A DNA stretch of 64,000 nucleotides from Alphaproteobacteria bacterium. Lineage in GTDB: Bacteria > Pseudomonadota > Alphaproteobacteria > Rhodobacterales > Rhodobacteraceae. The first letter of the stretch is position 1; each line of letters begins with the position of its first letter. The notes beneath the pieces are model-generated. The model saw only the letters and a program-made list of their open reading frames with translations. It was not told where the DNA came from and made no database searches. The stretch is taken from positions 1 to 64,000 of the forward strand of contig JAUIIR010000014.1 of NCBI GenBank assembly GCA_030431485.1, read 5' to 3'. Shown here piece after piece: positions 1 through 10,207 of the stretch. A program made the position numbers and the translations under genes.

Positions 1-95
1 AAGAAGAGACCAAGGAGGCATAGAATAACAACCGCCAACAGCAGGCGCCGCAGCGGTGTTGTGAAGTCTTCGCTATTCGTGCCGTTCTTTGCCAA
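1..95 (-). CDS. mreC: MreC, rod shape-determining protein (5' end only)
   Basis: This is the N-terminal start of a gene that runs off the left edge. A TTG codon at 95-93 opens a frame of 31 residues: a short polar stretch (AKNGTNSEDF), then PLRRLLLAVVILCLLGLF, which is the cytoplasmic tail and first membrane segment expected of MreC. A purine-rich AAGGGGAGAG lies just before the TTG. An in-frame GTG at 110 is possible but has no ribosome site. MreC links the MreB filament to the cell-wall synthesis machinery in the periplasm. Its place directly downstream of mreB supports the call. Confidence 0.8.
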   Translation of the reverse strand, partial: MAKNGTNSEDFTTPLRRLLLAVVILCLLGLF

Positions 96-192
96 TACTC
101 TCCCCTTCACGTGCAAACCGAAAAGAGAGACGCGGTCTGCAGCTCAGGTCTTGCGGACTTCTAACATACTCTTCGACAGATGGGTGATCAGA

Positions 193-1569
<1,377 letters not shown>

Positions 1570-1977
1570 ATGATAGTTAAATTGTTCAAAAATGTCTTCT
1601 TGCTGGGGTTTTACGCAGTCGGTCTCGTCGCGGTGCTGGGAACCTGGGACTATATCCGTCAGGCAAAGGCCGAGGCGTATGATTACACTCTGCTGGACTA
1701 TAGAGAGTCCGTCCTTGATCGGCATGGCACTAAGGCTGAAATCACTTTTGGCCTGTATGATACCGCTGCGGGCGCTGCCATGCGTGGTGCTCATATGCTG
1801 GAGGAGGCCGGTGTCCTGCGTGTCGTCGGGATTGATCTGGCCGCGCTCGGCCTGATTCCATCCGAATCCCCTTCGTTATCTGAAAAGTTGATTGATGCAG
1901 CCTTTGTGCAGACCGAGGAAGCGCCGTCTCGGGCCCCTGACAGGTCGCTCCTTCCACGAGCGCGTGTGCTGCAATAA
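1570..1977 (+). CDS. Hypothetical protein with one N-terminal membrane segment
   Basis: I do not recognise this 135-residue protein. The ATG at 1570 gives IVKLFKNVFLLGFYAVGLVAV, a basic start followed by one hydrophobic segment (about residues 6-24). A soluble region rich in acidic residues and alanine follows, with a basic C-terminus. This suggests a small inner-membrane protein with a periplasmic or cytoplasmic tail. It is divergent from mreB and separated by a hairpin from the next gene. An earlier in-frame start at 1519 exists but would put charged residues before the membrane segment. Reality of the gene is likely but not certain. Confidence 0.5.
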   Translation: MIVKLFKNVFLLGFYAVGLVAVLGTWDYIRQAKAEAYDYTLLDYRESVLDRHGTKAEITFGLYDTAAGAAMRGAHMLEEAGVLRVVGIDLAALGLIPSESPSLSEKLIDAAFVQTEEAPSRAPDRSLLPRARVLQ

Positions 1978-1982
1978 CGACG

Positions 1983-2006
1983 GGAAACGACTGCGCGTCG
2001 TTTTCC
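1983..2006 (+). terminator. Hairpin, possible weak terminator
   Basis: AAACGAC (1985-1991) pairs with GTCGTTT (1997-2003) around a 5-base loop, and the flanking GG/CC can extend the stem with a bulge. There is no long T run. It lies six bases after the small membrane-protein gene and about 80 bases before the demethylase gene, where a terminator would be expected. Confidence 0.35.
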
Positions 2007-2087
2007 TGCTGCAACGTGTCGGGTCAGTTTGGTGGTTGCTTTGCGCGACGGGTATTCACAGGGTCAAACGCCTTGGAGTGAAGACCC

Positions 2088-4586
2088 ATGAAAACGCATG
2101 TCAAAGCCTTGATCGTCGGTGGCGGCGCCGTCGGCACCTCGATTGCCTATCACCTCGCTCGTGCAGGTTGGGATGATGTGATGCTGCTCGAACGGGATGA
2201 ACTGACATCCGGCTCGACCTGGCATGCTGCGGGCCTATTGCCCTATTTCAACATGTCCTATGCGACGACCCACATCCACGATTACTCGATCAAGTTCTAC
2301 AAGACGCTTGAAGAAGAGACTGGCCTCAACGCGGGCTTCTCGGTTGTCGGCAACCTGCGCATGGCGCAGACGAAAGAGCGTATGGACGAGTACATGCTCT
2401 ATGCGTCGACAGCGGAAACCTGTGGTGTGCCGTATGAATGGCTGTCGCCTTCGCAAATCAAGGAGCGGTATCCGCTTGTGAACTGCGACGATCTGGTCGG
2501 CGCGATCTACCACCCGACAGATGGATACATTAACCCTGCTGATGTCACGATGGCTATGGCCAAAGGGGCCCGCCAGCGGGGCGTGATGATCGAGCGCAAA
2601 TGGCAGGCGGATGCGTTCGAGTGGACCGGCGATCATTGGGATGTGACCTGTACCAAAATGGTCGAGAAAGGCGGCAACCTTGTGCCGTCCGAGGAACAGA
2701 TCGTCATCCATGCCGAACATGTTGTGACGGCGACAGGCAACCACCCGCAGCGCACTGCGAAACTGTTGGGTATCAAGATTCCGGCCATCCCGGTTGAGCA
2801 TCAGTTCATCGTGACAGAACCGGACCCTGCGCTTGTCGAATGGCGCAAATCAAACGGTGAGCATCCGGTTCTGCGGGACGCCGACGCCAAGTGGTACGTG
2901 CGCGAAGAACGCGGCGGCTGGATTCTTGGTCCGTACGAGCGCAATGCTCCGGCTCGGTTCGAGTATGGCGTACCGGATAGTTTCCGGGCCGATCTCTTCC
3001 CGCTCGATCTTGATCGGATCGAAGAAGAATACATGAGCATGATCCACCGGATTCCGTCGTCTGAGACCGTGGGGCTGAAGGACGATTTTAACGGACCTAT
3101 CTGCTACACGCCGGATGGAAACCCATTGGTTGGACCGGCACCGGGTTTGCGGAACATGTGGCTGGCCGAAGGTTTCTCTTTCGGTATCACGGCTGCAGGC
3201 GGTACCGGCTATTACATGGCTCAAATGATGGTTGATGGTGAGGCCGAGATTGACATGGCCTCGCTTGATCCAAAGCGCTACGGCTCGTGGATGACCACCG
3301 AATATGCTGCGCGGAAGAATGAAGAAGCGTATGAGCATGTCTACATCCTGCACCATCCGGATGAAGAGCGTCCCGCGTGCCGTCCGTTGCGCACAGCTCC
3401 GGCTTTTGACCGGCAGAAGGCTTTGGGTGCGCAGTTCGGCCACGTGAATGGGTGGGAGCGTCCGAACTACTACGGTCCGCTTGATGCAGATGAAAACTTT
3501 GACCATGACGCGCGGTCGTTCCGCCGCGGTGGTTGGTGGCAATATGCCGTGGACGAAGCCAAAGCCGTGCGCGAAGGTGTTGGCCTGATCGACGCGACGG
3601 CCTTTACCAAGCATGTCGTCAAAGGACCCGGTGCGACCCAGTTCCTTGACTGGTTCACCTGTAACAAGCTGCCCAAAGTCGGTCGGATCAACCTGACATA
3701 TGCTCTGACCGAGAAGGGCACGACACGGACTGAATACACCATCGTCCGTCTGGCCGAGAACGAGTATTACCTTGTGTCTGCGGGTGCCTGGACCGCCTAC
3801 GATGCGGACTTCCTGCGCAAAGCTGCAGAGGACAAGGCTGATGCGTTTGGTTATATCGAGATCCAGGACGTCACTACTCAGTGGGGTGTCTTTGCCATAG
3901 CCGGGCCAAAGTCGCGCGACGTGCTTAAGGAAATCGTCAAGGATGCGGATCCCCAGACCGTTCTGGGCAACAAGCGGTTCCCGTGGCTGACCTGCCGCGA
4001 TATCGAACTGGGCATGTGCCCGGTCCGGGCAATCCGGGTGGCGTATACCGGTGAGCTGGGTTGGGAGTTGCATCATCCGATCGAGATGCAAAACTATCTC
4101 TGGGATCAATTGATGGCGGCCGGAGCCAAGTACGACATGAAGCTTGTCGGCGCGCGGGCGCAGAACTGGTTGCGGCAGGAGAAGTCATATCGTGCGTTCG
4201 GCAACGAACTGGGCCGCGACGCAACTCCGCTTGAAGCCGATCTGCCGCGCTTTGTGGATCTCGAAAAGGAGTTTCACGGCAAAGATGCGATGGTCGAGAC
4301 CGGCGTTCGCTCCAAGTGCTGCACGCTGCTGATCGACGGTCCGGAGGATGCCGATCCGTGGGGCCGTGAGGCGCTGTATGATGGTGATACCCGTGTTGGC
4401 CGTCTGACCTCTGGCGGTTATTCCGTGGCCTTCGGGAAGTCCATCGGGATGGGATATGTGACGCCTGAACTCGCGGTTCCGGGGACCAAGCTCAAGGTTA
4501 AAATGCTAAACGAGCTTTGGGATGCCGAAGTGGTCGAAGACAGCCCCTATGACCCCAAGAACGAAGTTATCCGCAAAGACGGGTGA
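2088..4586 (+). CDS. GcvT-type FAD-dependent demethylase (dimethylglycine/sarcosine dehydrogenase family)
   Basis: This 832-residue protein combines an N-terminal FAD amine-oxidase domain (about 5-380) with a C-terminal folate-binding GcvT domain (about 430-820), the architecture of dimethylglycine and sarcosine dehydrogenases. The dinucleotide-binding motif GGGAVG is at 11-16. His46 in SGSTWHAAG sits where mammalian DMGDH binds FAD covalently. Such enzymes remove an N-methyl group and pass it to tetrahydrofolate. GGAGTG lies 10 bases before the ATG. It is a single-gene unit with its own terminator. The exact substrate cannot be told from sequence; roseobacters carry many paralogues. Electrons may go to the ETF encoded in this window. 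Confidence 0.85.
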   Translation: MKTHVKALIVGGGAVGTSIAYHLARAGWDDVMLLERDELTSGSTWHAAGLLPYFNMSYATTHIHDYSIKFYKTLEEETGLNAGFSVVGNLRMAQTKERMDEYMLYASTAETCGVPYEWLSPSQIKERYPLVNCDDLVGAIYHPTDGYINPADVTMAMAKGARQRGVMIERKWQADAFEWTGDHWDVTCTKMVEKGGNLVPSEEQIVIHAEHVVTATGNHPQRTAKLLGIKIPAIPVEHQFIVTEPDPALVEWRKSNGEHPVLRDADAKWYVREERGGWILGPYERNAPARFEYGVPDSFRADLFPLDLDRIEEEYMSMIHRIPSSETVGLKDDFNGPICYTPDGNPLVGPAPGLRNMWLAEGFSFGITAAGGTGYYMAQMMVDGEAEIDMASLDPKRYGSWMTTEYAARKNEEAYEHVYILHHPDEERPACRPLRTAPAFDRQKALGAQFGHVNGWERPNYYGPLDADENFDHDARSFRRGGWWQYAVDEAKAVREGVGLIDATAFTKHVVKGPGATQFLDWFTCNKLPKVGRINLTYALTEKGTTRTEYTIVRLAENEYYLVSAGAWTAYDADFLRKAAEDKADAFGYIEIQDVTTQWGVFAIAGPKSRDVLKEIVKDADPQTVLGNKRFPWLTCRDIELGMCPVRAIRVAYTGELGWELHHPIEMQNYLWDQLMAAGAKYDMKLVGARAQNWLRQEKSYRAFGNELGRDATPLEADLPRFVDLEKEFHGKDAMVETGVRSKCCTLLIDGPEDADPWGREALYDGDTRVGRLTSGGYSVAFGKSIGMGYVTPELAVPGTKLKVKMLNELWDAEVVEDSPYDPKNEVIRKDG

Positions 4587-4593
4587 CCTAGAC

Positions 4594-4624
4594 AAAACCG
4601 GACGCGTCAATGCGTCCGGTTTTT
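4594..4624. terminator. Bidirectional rho-independent terminator
   Basis: A perfect 12-bp stem, AAAACCGGACGC (4594-4605) with GCGTCCGGTTTT (4612-4623), encloses a 6-base loop and ends in a T run. The A run on the left makes it work on both strands. It separates the convergent demethylase and EF-hand genes. Confidence 0.9.
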
Positions 4625-4661
4625 CCGTTGACGGCAAATTGCCGGTGACAGTTGGAGGGCT

Positions 4662-5093
4662 TTAGTCCCGGCCGAAATCGGCGGTGGTGACTACGTTGTC
4701 ACCATTGCGATCCATGCTTGCGAACCATGCCGGCACAGCATCCATGAATTCCTCGCGGGTCACGTTTCCATCGCCATTGGCGTCCGTTACGTCGCGCAGC
4801 ATGCCATTGGCAGGATTGCGCTTGCCTTTGCCGTGACCTTCGCCGTTTTCGGCCATGTCCATCGCACGTGCTTCGTCAAAAAGGTCGTGTTCTTCCGCTG
4901 ACAGAATTCCGTTTTCATCCGCGTCGAATGTCAGGAACACGTCTCCGCGCCGTTCTGTGGCTTCGGCCAACGTGACCTGACTGTCACCGTCCAGATCCCA
5001 GTTCTCAACAAAGTGCCCGCCGGGGACACCTTGCTGGGCAGTTGCGGTTGTGGCTGCGAACAGCAAGGCAATTAGGATGGGTGATTTGGACAT
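4662..5093 (-). CDS. Exported EF-hand calcium-binding protein
   Basis: The ATG at 5093 gives a 143-residue protein with a signal peptide (SKSPILIALLFAATTATAQ, cleavage near residue 19-20). Four EF-hand-like loops follow: DLDGDSQVTLAE (33-44), DADENGILSAEE (57-68), DANGDGNVTREE (104-115) and DRNGDNVVTTAD (128-139). The last lacks the usual Glu at position 12. The protein is probably periplasmic and binds Ca2+ or buffers metal. A start five codons upstream (5108) would put acidic residues before the signal peptide and is less likely. It is related in design to the EF-hand gene at 52329. No enzymatic domain is seen. Confidence 0.8.
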   Translation of the reverse strand: MSKSPILIALLFAATTATAQQGVPGGHFVENWDLDGDSQVTLAEATERRGDVFLTFDADENGILSAEEHDLFDEARAMDMAENGEGHGKGKRNPANGMLRDVTDANGDGNVTREEFMDAVPAWFASMDRNGDNVVTTADFGRD

Positions 5094-5101
5094 GATGACC
5101 T

Positions 5102-5131
5102 CATACATATTAATTATTTTGAATATGTATG
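5102..5131 (-). promoter_or_regulatory. AT-rich palindrome upstream of the EF-hand gene (candidate operator)
   Basis: CATACATAT (5102-5110) is repeated in inverse as ATATGTATG (5123-5131) around a 12-base AT-only-but-one spacer. It begins 9 bases upstream of the EF-hand start codon and covers the likely promoter. The spacing suits a dimeric repressor rather than a terminator. Which protein binds is unknown. Confidence 0.4.
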
Positions 5132-5173
5132 TTGACTTGAACGCGGCTGCACCTCTCCAAAGTGTCGCAGGCG

Positions 5174-5509
5174 TTATGCGGTCAGTTCGTCAAAGACATC
5201 CAACGCCTTGCCAGCATACATCAGGCCAGGTCCGCCCCCCATTTGGATACATGTCGCCAAAACCTCGGACACTTCTTCACGGGTCGCTCCCAACCGAACA
5301 AGCGCCTCGGTATGAAACAGGATGCAGGGCTCGCAACGCGTCGCGACGGCGATGCCAAGGGCGACGTATTCCTTTTCCTTGAAGGTGAGGGCCGCGTCTT
5401 TCTTGACCGTTTTTCCCAAAGCACCGAACGCGGCGGTGGCGTCAGGGATTGCGCCGTTGAGGGATTTCAACTGCGCTTTCATGTCGTTGAGTTTGGCTTT
5501 CCAGCTCAT
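5174..5509 (-). CDS. Carboxymuconolactone decarboxylase/AhpD-like protein
   Basis: This 111-residue single-domain protein belongs to the CMD/AhpD fold. It carries Cys59-x-x-Cys62-x-x-x-His66 (RCEPCILFH), the redox pair and proton relay typical of AhpD-like alkylhydroperoxidases. It probably works as a small thiol peroxidase or disulfide reductase in the cytoplasm; family members vary in substrate. AGGAGCG lies correctly before the ATG at 5509. A longer reading frame (from 5578) adds a Cys-rich segment without a ribosome site. It stands alone on the minus strand. Confidence 0.85.
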   Translation of the reverse strand: MSWKAKLNDMKAQLKSLNGAIPDATAAFGALGKTVKKDAALTFKEKEYVALGIAVATRCEPCILFHTEALVRLGATREEVSEVLATCIQMGGGPGLMYAGKALDVFDELTA

Positions 5510-5595
5510 ATCACGCTCCTGCGATGTGTAAGTGTCGCAAGAGCATTCCACTGACTGCCGGTCTTTGATGCAGATCATGATAAGCGGACAGGACC

Positions 5596-5627
5596 GAAAA
5601 AGAAGGCCGGACGAAGCGTCCGGCCTT
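5596..5627 (-). terminator. Rho-independent terminator of the methylsuccinyl-CoA dehydrogenase gene
   Basis: AAGGCCGGAC (5603-5612) pairs with GTCCGGCCTT (5618-5627) in a perfect 10-bp stem with a 5-base loop. Reading on the minus strand, the stem is followed by CTTTTTC. Confidence 0.9.
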
Positions 5628-5654
5628 GATAATGAATTTTCGTTCTGGGTTGCT

Positions 5655-7343
5655 TTATCCTAGAATACGGCGCGCGATGACTTGCGCCTGAATTTCGGCG
5701 GCCCCTTCAAAGATATTGAGGATGCGCGCGTCACACAGGATGCGACTGATCTTGTATTCGAGGGCAAAGCCGTTGCCGCCGTGGATTTGCAGCGCGTTGT
5801 CCGCTGCCGCCCACGCCACGCGCGCACCCAGCAGCTTAGCCATACCGGCTTCGAGGTCGCAACGACGGCCCTCGTCCTTTTCGCGGGCCGAGAAGTAGGT
5901 GAGCTGACGCGCGATCATGATCTCGACGGCCATCATGGCGAGTTTCGACGCGACACGTGGGAAATTGATCAGCGCCTTTCCAAATTGTTTGCGGTCTTGC
6001 GCATATTTCATGCCTTCGTCCAGCGCGGATTGCGCAACGCCGATGGCACGGGCGGCGGTCTGGATGCGTGCTGACTCAAACGTCTCCATGAGCTGTTTGA
6101 AGCCCTTGCCCTCTTCCATGCCGAGCAGGTTCTCACCCTTCACTTTGAAATCGTCAAAGTTGAGCGTGTATTCCTTCATGCCACGATAGCCCAGCACTTC
6201 GATTTCTCCGCCAGAGATGCCGGGGTCCTGCCAGGGCTCTTCGTCAGTGCCGGGTGTCTTTTCGGCGAGGAACATTGACAAGCCACGGTAATCAGTCGTG
6301 TCTGGAACGGTCCGCGCCAACACAGTCATCACATGGGTACGCGCGGCGTGGGTGATCCATGTCTTGTTGCCGTTGATGACCCAGTCGCCGTTTTCATCCT
6401 TCACGGCCTTGGTGCGCAGGCTGCCGAGGTCTGAACCGGTGTTCGGTTCGGTAAAGACGGCGGTGGGCAGGATTTCCCCAGAGGCGAGACCCGGCAGCCA
6501 TTTGGCTTTCTGTTCATCCGTTCCACCCGCGATCACAAGTTCTGCCGCTATTTCTGACCGGGTGCCCAGAGAGCCGACGCCGATATAGCCGCGCGACAGT
6601 TCTTCGGAAACCACGCACATCGAGTTCTTCGTCAGACCGAAACCGCCGTGCTCTTCGGGAATGGTCAGGCCGAAGACACCCATTTCGGCCAGCTCTTCGA
6701 TGATCTCCATCGGGATAAGCTCGTCCTTGAGGTGCCATTCGTGCGCGTAGGGTTCCACCTTGTCGAGCGAGAAGCGGCGGAACTGTTCGCGGATCATATC
6801 AAGTTCATCGTCGAGGCCACAGGCACCAACGGTCAACTCAGCGCTACGTTCCTGCATGAGTTCGACAAGACGGACGCGGGCGCTTTGCGTGTTGCCGCTT
6901 TGGGTCAGCTGCATCACTTCAGGCGTCATCAATGCGCGCATATCATCCTGCGAAAGGCCGATGTCCTGAAGGCGCACCATTTCACCCTGGTTCATCTGAA
7001 TGCCGCCATAAATCTGCCAGAGGTATTCCCCAAAGGCGATCTGGTGGATCAACTGTTCGACTTCACCGAACTTTCCATCTGCCTCAAGGCGTTCCGCCCA
7101 GCCCTGCATCTGGCGAAGTGCTTCTACATAGGTGGCCAACCATGCCAGCCCATGCGCTGCAGTCTGGTTTTCTTCGATCAACCCCCCGGATACGCGGCCT
7201 TCAGAGTCGACCATCGCTCTCACGCGGGCATTGGCGAGGTCCAGAATGGCGCTTGCCGGTTCAACTGCCGCGGCAGTCAGTTTCAGAAGGTCCGGCAGGA
7301 TCGTTTCTGTGGTCAGGGTCAGGTCTTGTCCGTCGTGGGCCAT
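5655..7343 (-). CDS. mcd: Methylsuccinyl-CoA dehydrogenase (acyl-CoA dehydrogenase family)
   Basis: The protein has 562 residues from the ATG at 7343 (AAGGA just upstream). About 170 residues precede the acyl-CoA dehydrogenase core; this extension distinguishes Mcd of the ethylmalonyl-CoA pathway from ordinary ~390-residue dehydrogenases. The core shows TEPNTGSDLGS, the FAD/substrate segment TWITHA, and FEGAAEIQ near the end, where Glu546 matches the catalytic base position. Mcd oxidises (2S)-methylsuccinyl-CoA to mesaconyl-CoA and hands electrons to ETF, which is encoded at 16844-18531. The gene is a single unit with its own terminator, downstream of pckA. Family assignment is sure; the specific substrate is inferred from length and organism. 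Confidence 0.82.
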   Translation of the reverse strand: MAHDGQDLTLTTETILPDLLKLTAAAVEPASAILDLANARVRAMVDSEGRVSGGLIEENQTAAHGLAWLATYVEALRQMQGWAERLEADGKFGEVEQLIHQIAFGEYLWQIYGGIQMNQGEMVRLQDIGLSQDDMRALMTPEVMQLTQSGNTQSARVRLVELMQERSAELTVGACGLDDELDMIREQFRRFSLDKVEPYAHEWHLKDELIPMEIIEELAEMGVFGLTIPEEHGGFGLTKNSMCVVSEELSRGYIGVGSLGTRSEIAAELVIAGGTDEQKAKWLPGLASGEILPTAVFTEPNTGSDLGSLRTKAVKDENGDWVINGNKTWITHAARTHVMTVLARTVPDTTDYRGLSMFLAEKTPGTDEEPWQDPGISGGEIEVLGYRGMKEYTLNFDDFKVKGENLLGMEEGKGFKQLMETFESARIQTAARAIGVAQSALDEGMKYAQDRKQFGKALINFPRVASKLAMMAVEIMIARQLTYFSAREKDEGRRCDLEAGMAKLLGARVAWAAADNALQIHGGNGFALEYKISRILCDARILNIFEGAAEIQAQVIARRILG

Positions 7344-7484
7344 GAATCGTGTCCTTTTCAGCTTTGACGCTGGATAGCCATTTTGCAGGTGCAGCGCAAC
7401 AAAAATACCCAATAGAGCCTGCTATTGTTTCAATATTTCGCGTGGAATTGCTGCTATGCGGCGAGAAATCTCTTGCAGTCGCAG

Positions 7485-7526
7485 AAAAACGAAGGGCGAG
7501 TGCACCTGAGTATGGTGCGCTCGCCC
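7485..7526 (-). terminator. Rho-independent terminator of pckA
   Basis: GGGCGAGTGCACC (7494-7506) and GGTGCGCTCGCCC (7514-7526) form a 13-bp stem with one G-T pair and a 7-base loop. On the minus strand it is followed by TTCGTTTTTC. Confidence 0.85.
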
Positions 7527-7559
7527 CGTTATTTCCAAGCGCCTTTCGACGCAGGTAAT

Positions 7560-9158
7560 TTAACCGATTGCTGCAGCTTTGACGTCGTCGTCGATATAGG
7601 GGACGTATTGCGCGAAATTGTCGGCAAACATCTGGACGAGCTTTTCAGCCTGTGCGTCATACGCCTCTTTGTCGTTCCAGGTGCGGCGCGGATCGAGCAG
7701 CATATCTGGCACACCTTCGACTTTGACAGGCACTTCAAATCCGAAGTTTGGATCCTTGCGGAACTCGGCCTCGGCTAGGCTCCCGTCGAGTGCGGCGGTC
7801 AGAAGGGCGCGTGTTGCCTTGATCGGCATCCGTTCGCCAGAGCCATAGGCGCCACCGGTCCAGCCGGTGTTCACCAGCCAGCAGGTTGCGCCATGCGAGG
7901 CGATCTTTTCACGCAGCAAGTTGCCATAGACCTCGGGGCGGCGCGGCATGAATGGTGCACCGAAGCATGTCGAGAATGTCGGCTCCGGTTCTGTTACACC
8001 GCGTTCGGTGCCGGCGACTTTGGAGGTGAAGCCCGACAGGAAGTGGTACATTGCCTGCGCCGGTGTCAGCCGCGAGATCGGCGGCAGAACGCCGAATGCG
8101 TCGCAGGTGAGCATGATGATGTTCTTCGGATGCCCACCAAGCGCCGTCGATGAGGCGTTGGAAATGTAGTCGAGCGGGTAGGCACAGCGCATATTGGCCG
8201 TCAGGCTGTCGTCCTTGAAATCGAGCTCGAAGGTTTCCTGGTCGAACACCATGTTTTCGATCACGGTGCCGAACTTGGTCGTGGTTGCGTAGATCTCCGG
8301 TTCCGCCTCGGCGGACAGATTGATCGTCTTGGCGTAGCAGCCGCCTTCGAAGTTGAAAGTGCCACGGTCGGACCATCCGTGTTCATCATCGCCGATCAGA
8401 ACGCGGTTCGGATCCGCAGAGAGCGTTGTCTTTCCGGTGCCCGACAGGCCAAAGAAGATGGCTGTATCGACGGGATTGCCGACAGCGTGGTTGGCCGAGC
8501 AATGCATCGGCATGATGCCCTTTTCGGGTAGCAGGTAGTTCAAAAGCGAGAAGATGGATTTCTTGTTCTCACCCGCATATTCGGTGCCGCCGATCAGAAT
8601 GAGCTTCTTGTCGAAGTTCATCGCGATCACGGTTTCGGACCGGCAATCGTGTTTCTTGGGGTCTGCCTGGAAAGACGGGCAGTTGATGACTGTGAAATCG
8701 GCTGTGAAGCTGTCGAGGTCTTCCCGTTCCGGACGGCGCATCATGTGGCGGATGAAGAGGTTGTGCCAGGCGAGTTCCTGAATGAAGCGCACGTCGATGG
8801 AGTGCTTGGGATCCGCGCCGCCAACGAGGTCTTGCACGAAATATTCCCGCCCCTTCATGTGCTCAAGCATATCGGCATAGAGCGCATCGAAACCTTCCGG
8901 AGACATCGGCGCGTTGTTTTCCCACCAGATCGTGTCTGCAACGCTGTCAGTCTTGACCACGTGCTTGTCTTTGGGGGACCGGCCGGTGAATTTGCCGGTG
9001 GTGACGAGGAATGCCCCGCCGTTGCCCAGCGTGCCTTCGCCGCGTTTCAGGGCCGCTTCGATAAGAGCAGGCTCTGTGAGGTTGTAATAGACATTGCCAA
9101 GCCCGTTGATCTGTTGATCTTCAAGCCGGAATTCCGGGTTCACCCGTCCAAATGTCAT
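7560..9158 (-). CDS. pckA: Phosphoenolpyruvate carboxykinase (ATP)
   Basis: PckA converts oxaloacetate and ATP to phosphoenolpyruvate and CO2, the entry step of gluconeogenesis. The protein has 532 residues from the ATG at 9158, which has AGGAG seven bases upstream; the open frame extends further but without family similarity. The ATP-type P-loop GLSGTGKT is at 237-244 and the metal-binding LIGDDEHG at 254-261. The gene is divergent from chvI, an arrangement shared by many rhizobia and Rhodobacterales and consistent with control by ChvI. Confidence 0.96.
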   Translation of the reverse strand: MTFGRVNPEFRLEDQQINGLGNVYYNLTEPALIEAALKRGEGTLGNGGAFLVTTGKFTGRSPKDKHVVKTDSVADTIWWENNAPMSPEGFDALYADMLEHMKGREYFVQDLVGGADPKHSIDVRFIQELAWHNLFIRHMMRRPEREDLDSFTADFTVINCPSFQADPKKHDCRSETVIAMNFDKKLILIGGTEYAGENKKSIFSLLNYLLPEKGIMPMHCSANHAVGNPVDTAIFFGLSGTGKTTLSADPNRVLIGDDEHGWSDRGTFNFEGGCYAKTINLSAEAEPEIYATTTKFGTVIENMVFDQETFELDFKDDSLTANMRCAYPLDYISNASSTALGGHPKNIIMLTCDAFGVLPPISRLTPAQAMYHFLSGFTSKVAGTERGVTEPEPTFSTCFGAPFMPRRPEVYGNLLREKIASHGATCWLVNTGWTGGAYGSGERMPIKATRALLTAALDGSLAEAEFRKDPNFGFEVPVKVEGVPDMLLDPRRTWNDKEAYDAQAEKLVQMFADNFAQYVPYIDDDVKAAAIG

Positions 9159-9502
9159 TTGCCAAGCTCCTGTAGCCGCGCTCAGTGCGGCGATATTGCA
9201 GAGGGGCGTCTGCTGCGCGCCCCACCCGCGGCAGTGCGCCGGGGGTATTTGCCTCTTAGCATGTCGTTTCGAAAACTGAACAGGACGCAATCGCGCAGTT
9301 AGCGCAACCAAAACGGGTTTAGCGCAACCATGCGCCCTGTAGATCGGCAGGTGTGATGCAAATTAGCCATCTGTAAGGATTTTTCCGACTCAATATGGCC
9401 ACCACCGTGCGGTGATTCGCAGAATTCAGTTGGCGCAAACGGAAAAAAGACACATAATAGCGGAAAAAATCATAATTGAGAGCAGTACAAGGAACACACT
9501 CC
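9159..9502. promoter_or_regulatory. pckA-chvI divergent control region with direct repeats
   Basis: This 344-base region holds the promoters of pckA (minus) and the chvI operon (plus). TTAGCGCAACCA occurs twice, at 9299-9310 and 9319-9330, exactly 20 bases apart. A related TTGGCGCAAACG lies at 9430-9441, and a weaker GACGCAA at 9284-9290. Tandem direct repeats of this kind are typical of OmpR-family response regulators such as ChvI. The rest is AT-rich near chvI (9440-9480). No gene is seen. Confidence 0.45.
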
Positions 9503-10207
9503 ATGTCGAAAATCGCCCTTGTGGACGATGACAGGAATATCCTGACATCGGTCGCGATCACACTTGAGGCCGAAGGCTTCGAGGTTGAGACCTACAACGA
9601 CGGACAGGCCGCGTTGGACGCATTTAACAAAAAGATGCCGGATATGGCTGTCTTTGATATCAAGATGCCCCGCATGGACGGCATGGATCTGTTGCAGCGG
9701 GTCCGCCAGAAATCCAAGATGCCTGTGATCTTCCTCACGTCGAAAGACGACGAGATTGACGAGGTTCTAGGCCTTCGAATGGGCGCAGACGACTATGTGA
9801 AGAAGCCGTTTTCGCAACGCCTCCTGGTCGAGCGGATCCGCGCTCTTCTGCGGCGTCAGGATGCTATTTCGGGCGATGCCGCAGGCGGTGAGGTCGAAGA
9901 GACCAAGCTTATGGTGCGAGGCAACCTGTCGATGGATCCGCTTCGCCATTCGGTCTCGTGGAAAGGTCAGGACGTGTCGCTGACGGTAACAGAATTCCTG
10001 TTGCTTCAGGCGCTTGCTCAACGCCCCGGCTTTGTAAAATCGCGCGACCAGCTGATGGACGTGGCCTATGATGATCAGGTTTACGTCGACGACCGCACAA
10101 TCGACAGCCATATCAAACGTCTGCGCAAGAAAATGCGTTCGGTCGACAATGACTTCTCGGCGATCGAAACGCTGTACGGCATTGGGTATCGCTACAACGA
10201 AGAATGA
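9503..10207 (+). CDS. chvI: ChvI, OmpR-family response regulator
   Basis: ChvI is a transcription factor activated by ChvG. The 234-residue protein starts [16 protein letters not shown], with the acidic pair at 8-10, phosphoacceptor Asp52 (VFDIKMP) and the KKPF lysine near 101. A winged-helix DNA-binding domain fills the C-terminal half ([12 protein letters not shown]...[16 protein letters not shown]). I chose the ATG at 9503; AAGGAACAC lies upstream. The stop overlaps the chvG start in ATGA, so the two are translationally coupled. In related bacteria ChvGI responds to envelope or acid stress and influences carbon metabolism. Confidence 0.95.
   Translation: MSKIALVDDDRNILTSVAITLEAEGFEVETYNDGQAALDAFNKKMPDMAVFDIKMPRMDGMDLLQRVRQKSKMPVIFLTSKDDEIDEVLGLRMGADDYVKKPFSQRLLVERIRALLRRQDAISGDAAGGEVEETKLMVRGNLSMDPLRHSVSWKGQDVSLTVTEFLLLQALAQRPGFVKSRDQLMDVAYDDQVYVDDRTIDSHIKRLRKKMRSVDNDFSAIETLYGIGYRYNEE

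Noticed and set aside
2850-4109. Minus-strand open frame of 419 residues opposite the demethylase gene
   Set aside because: Antisense to a gene with clear FAD and GcvT domains; no family signature of its own.
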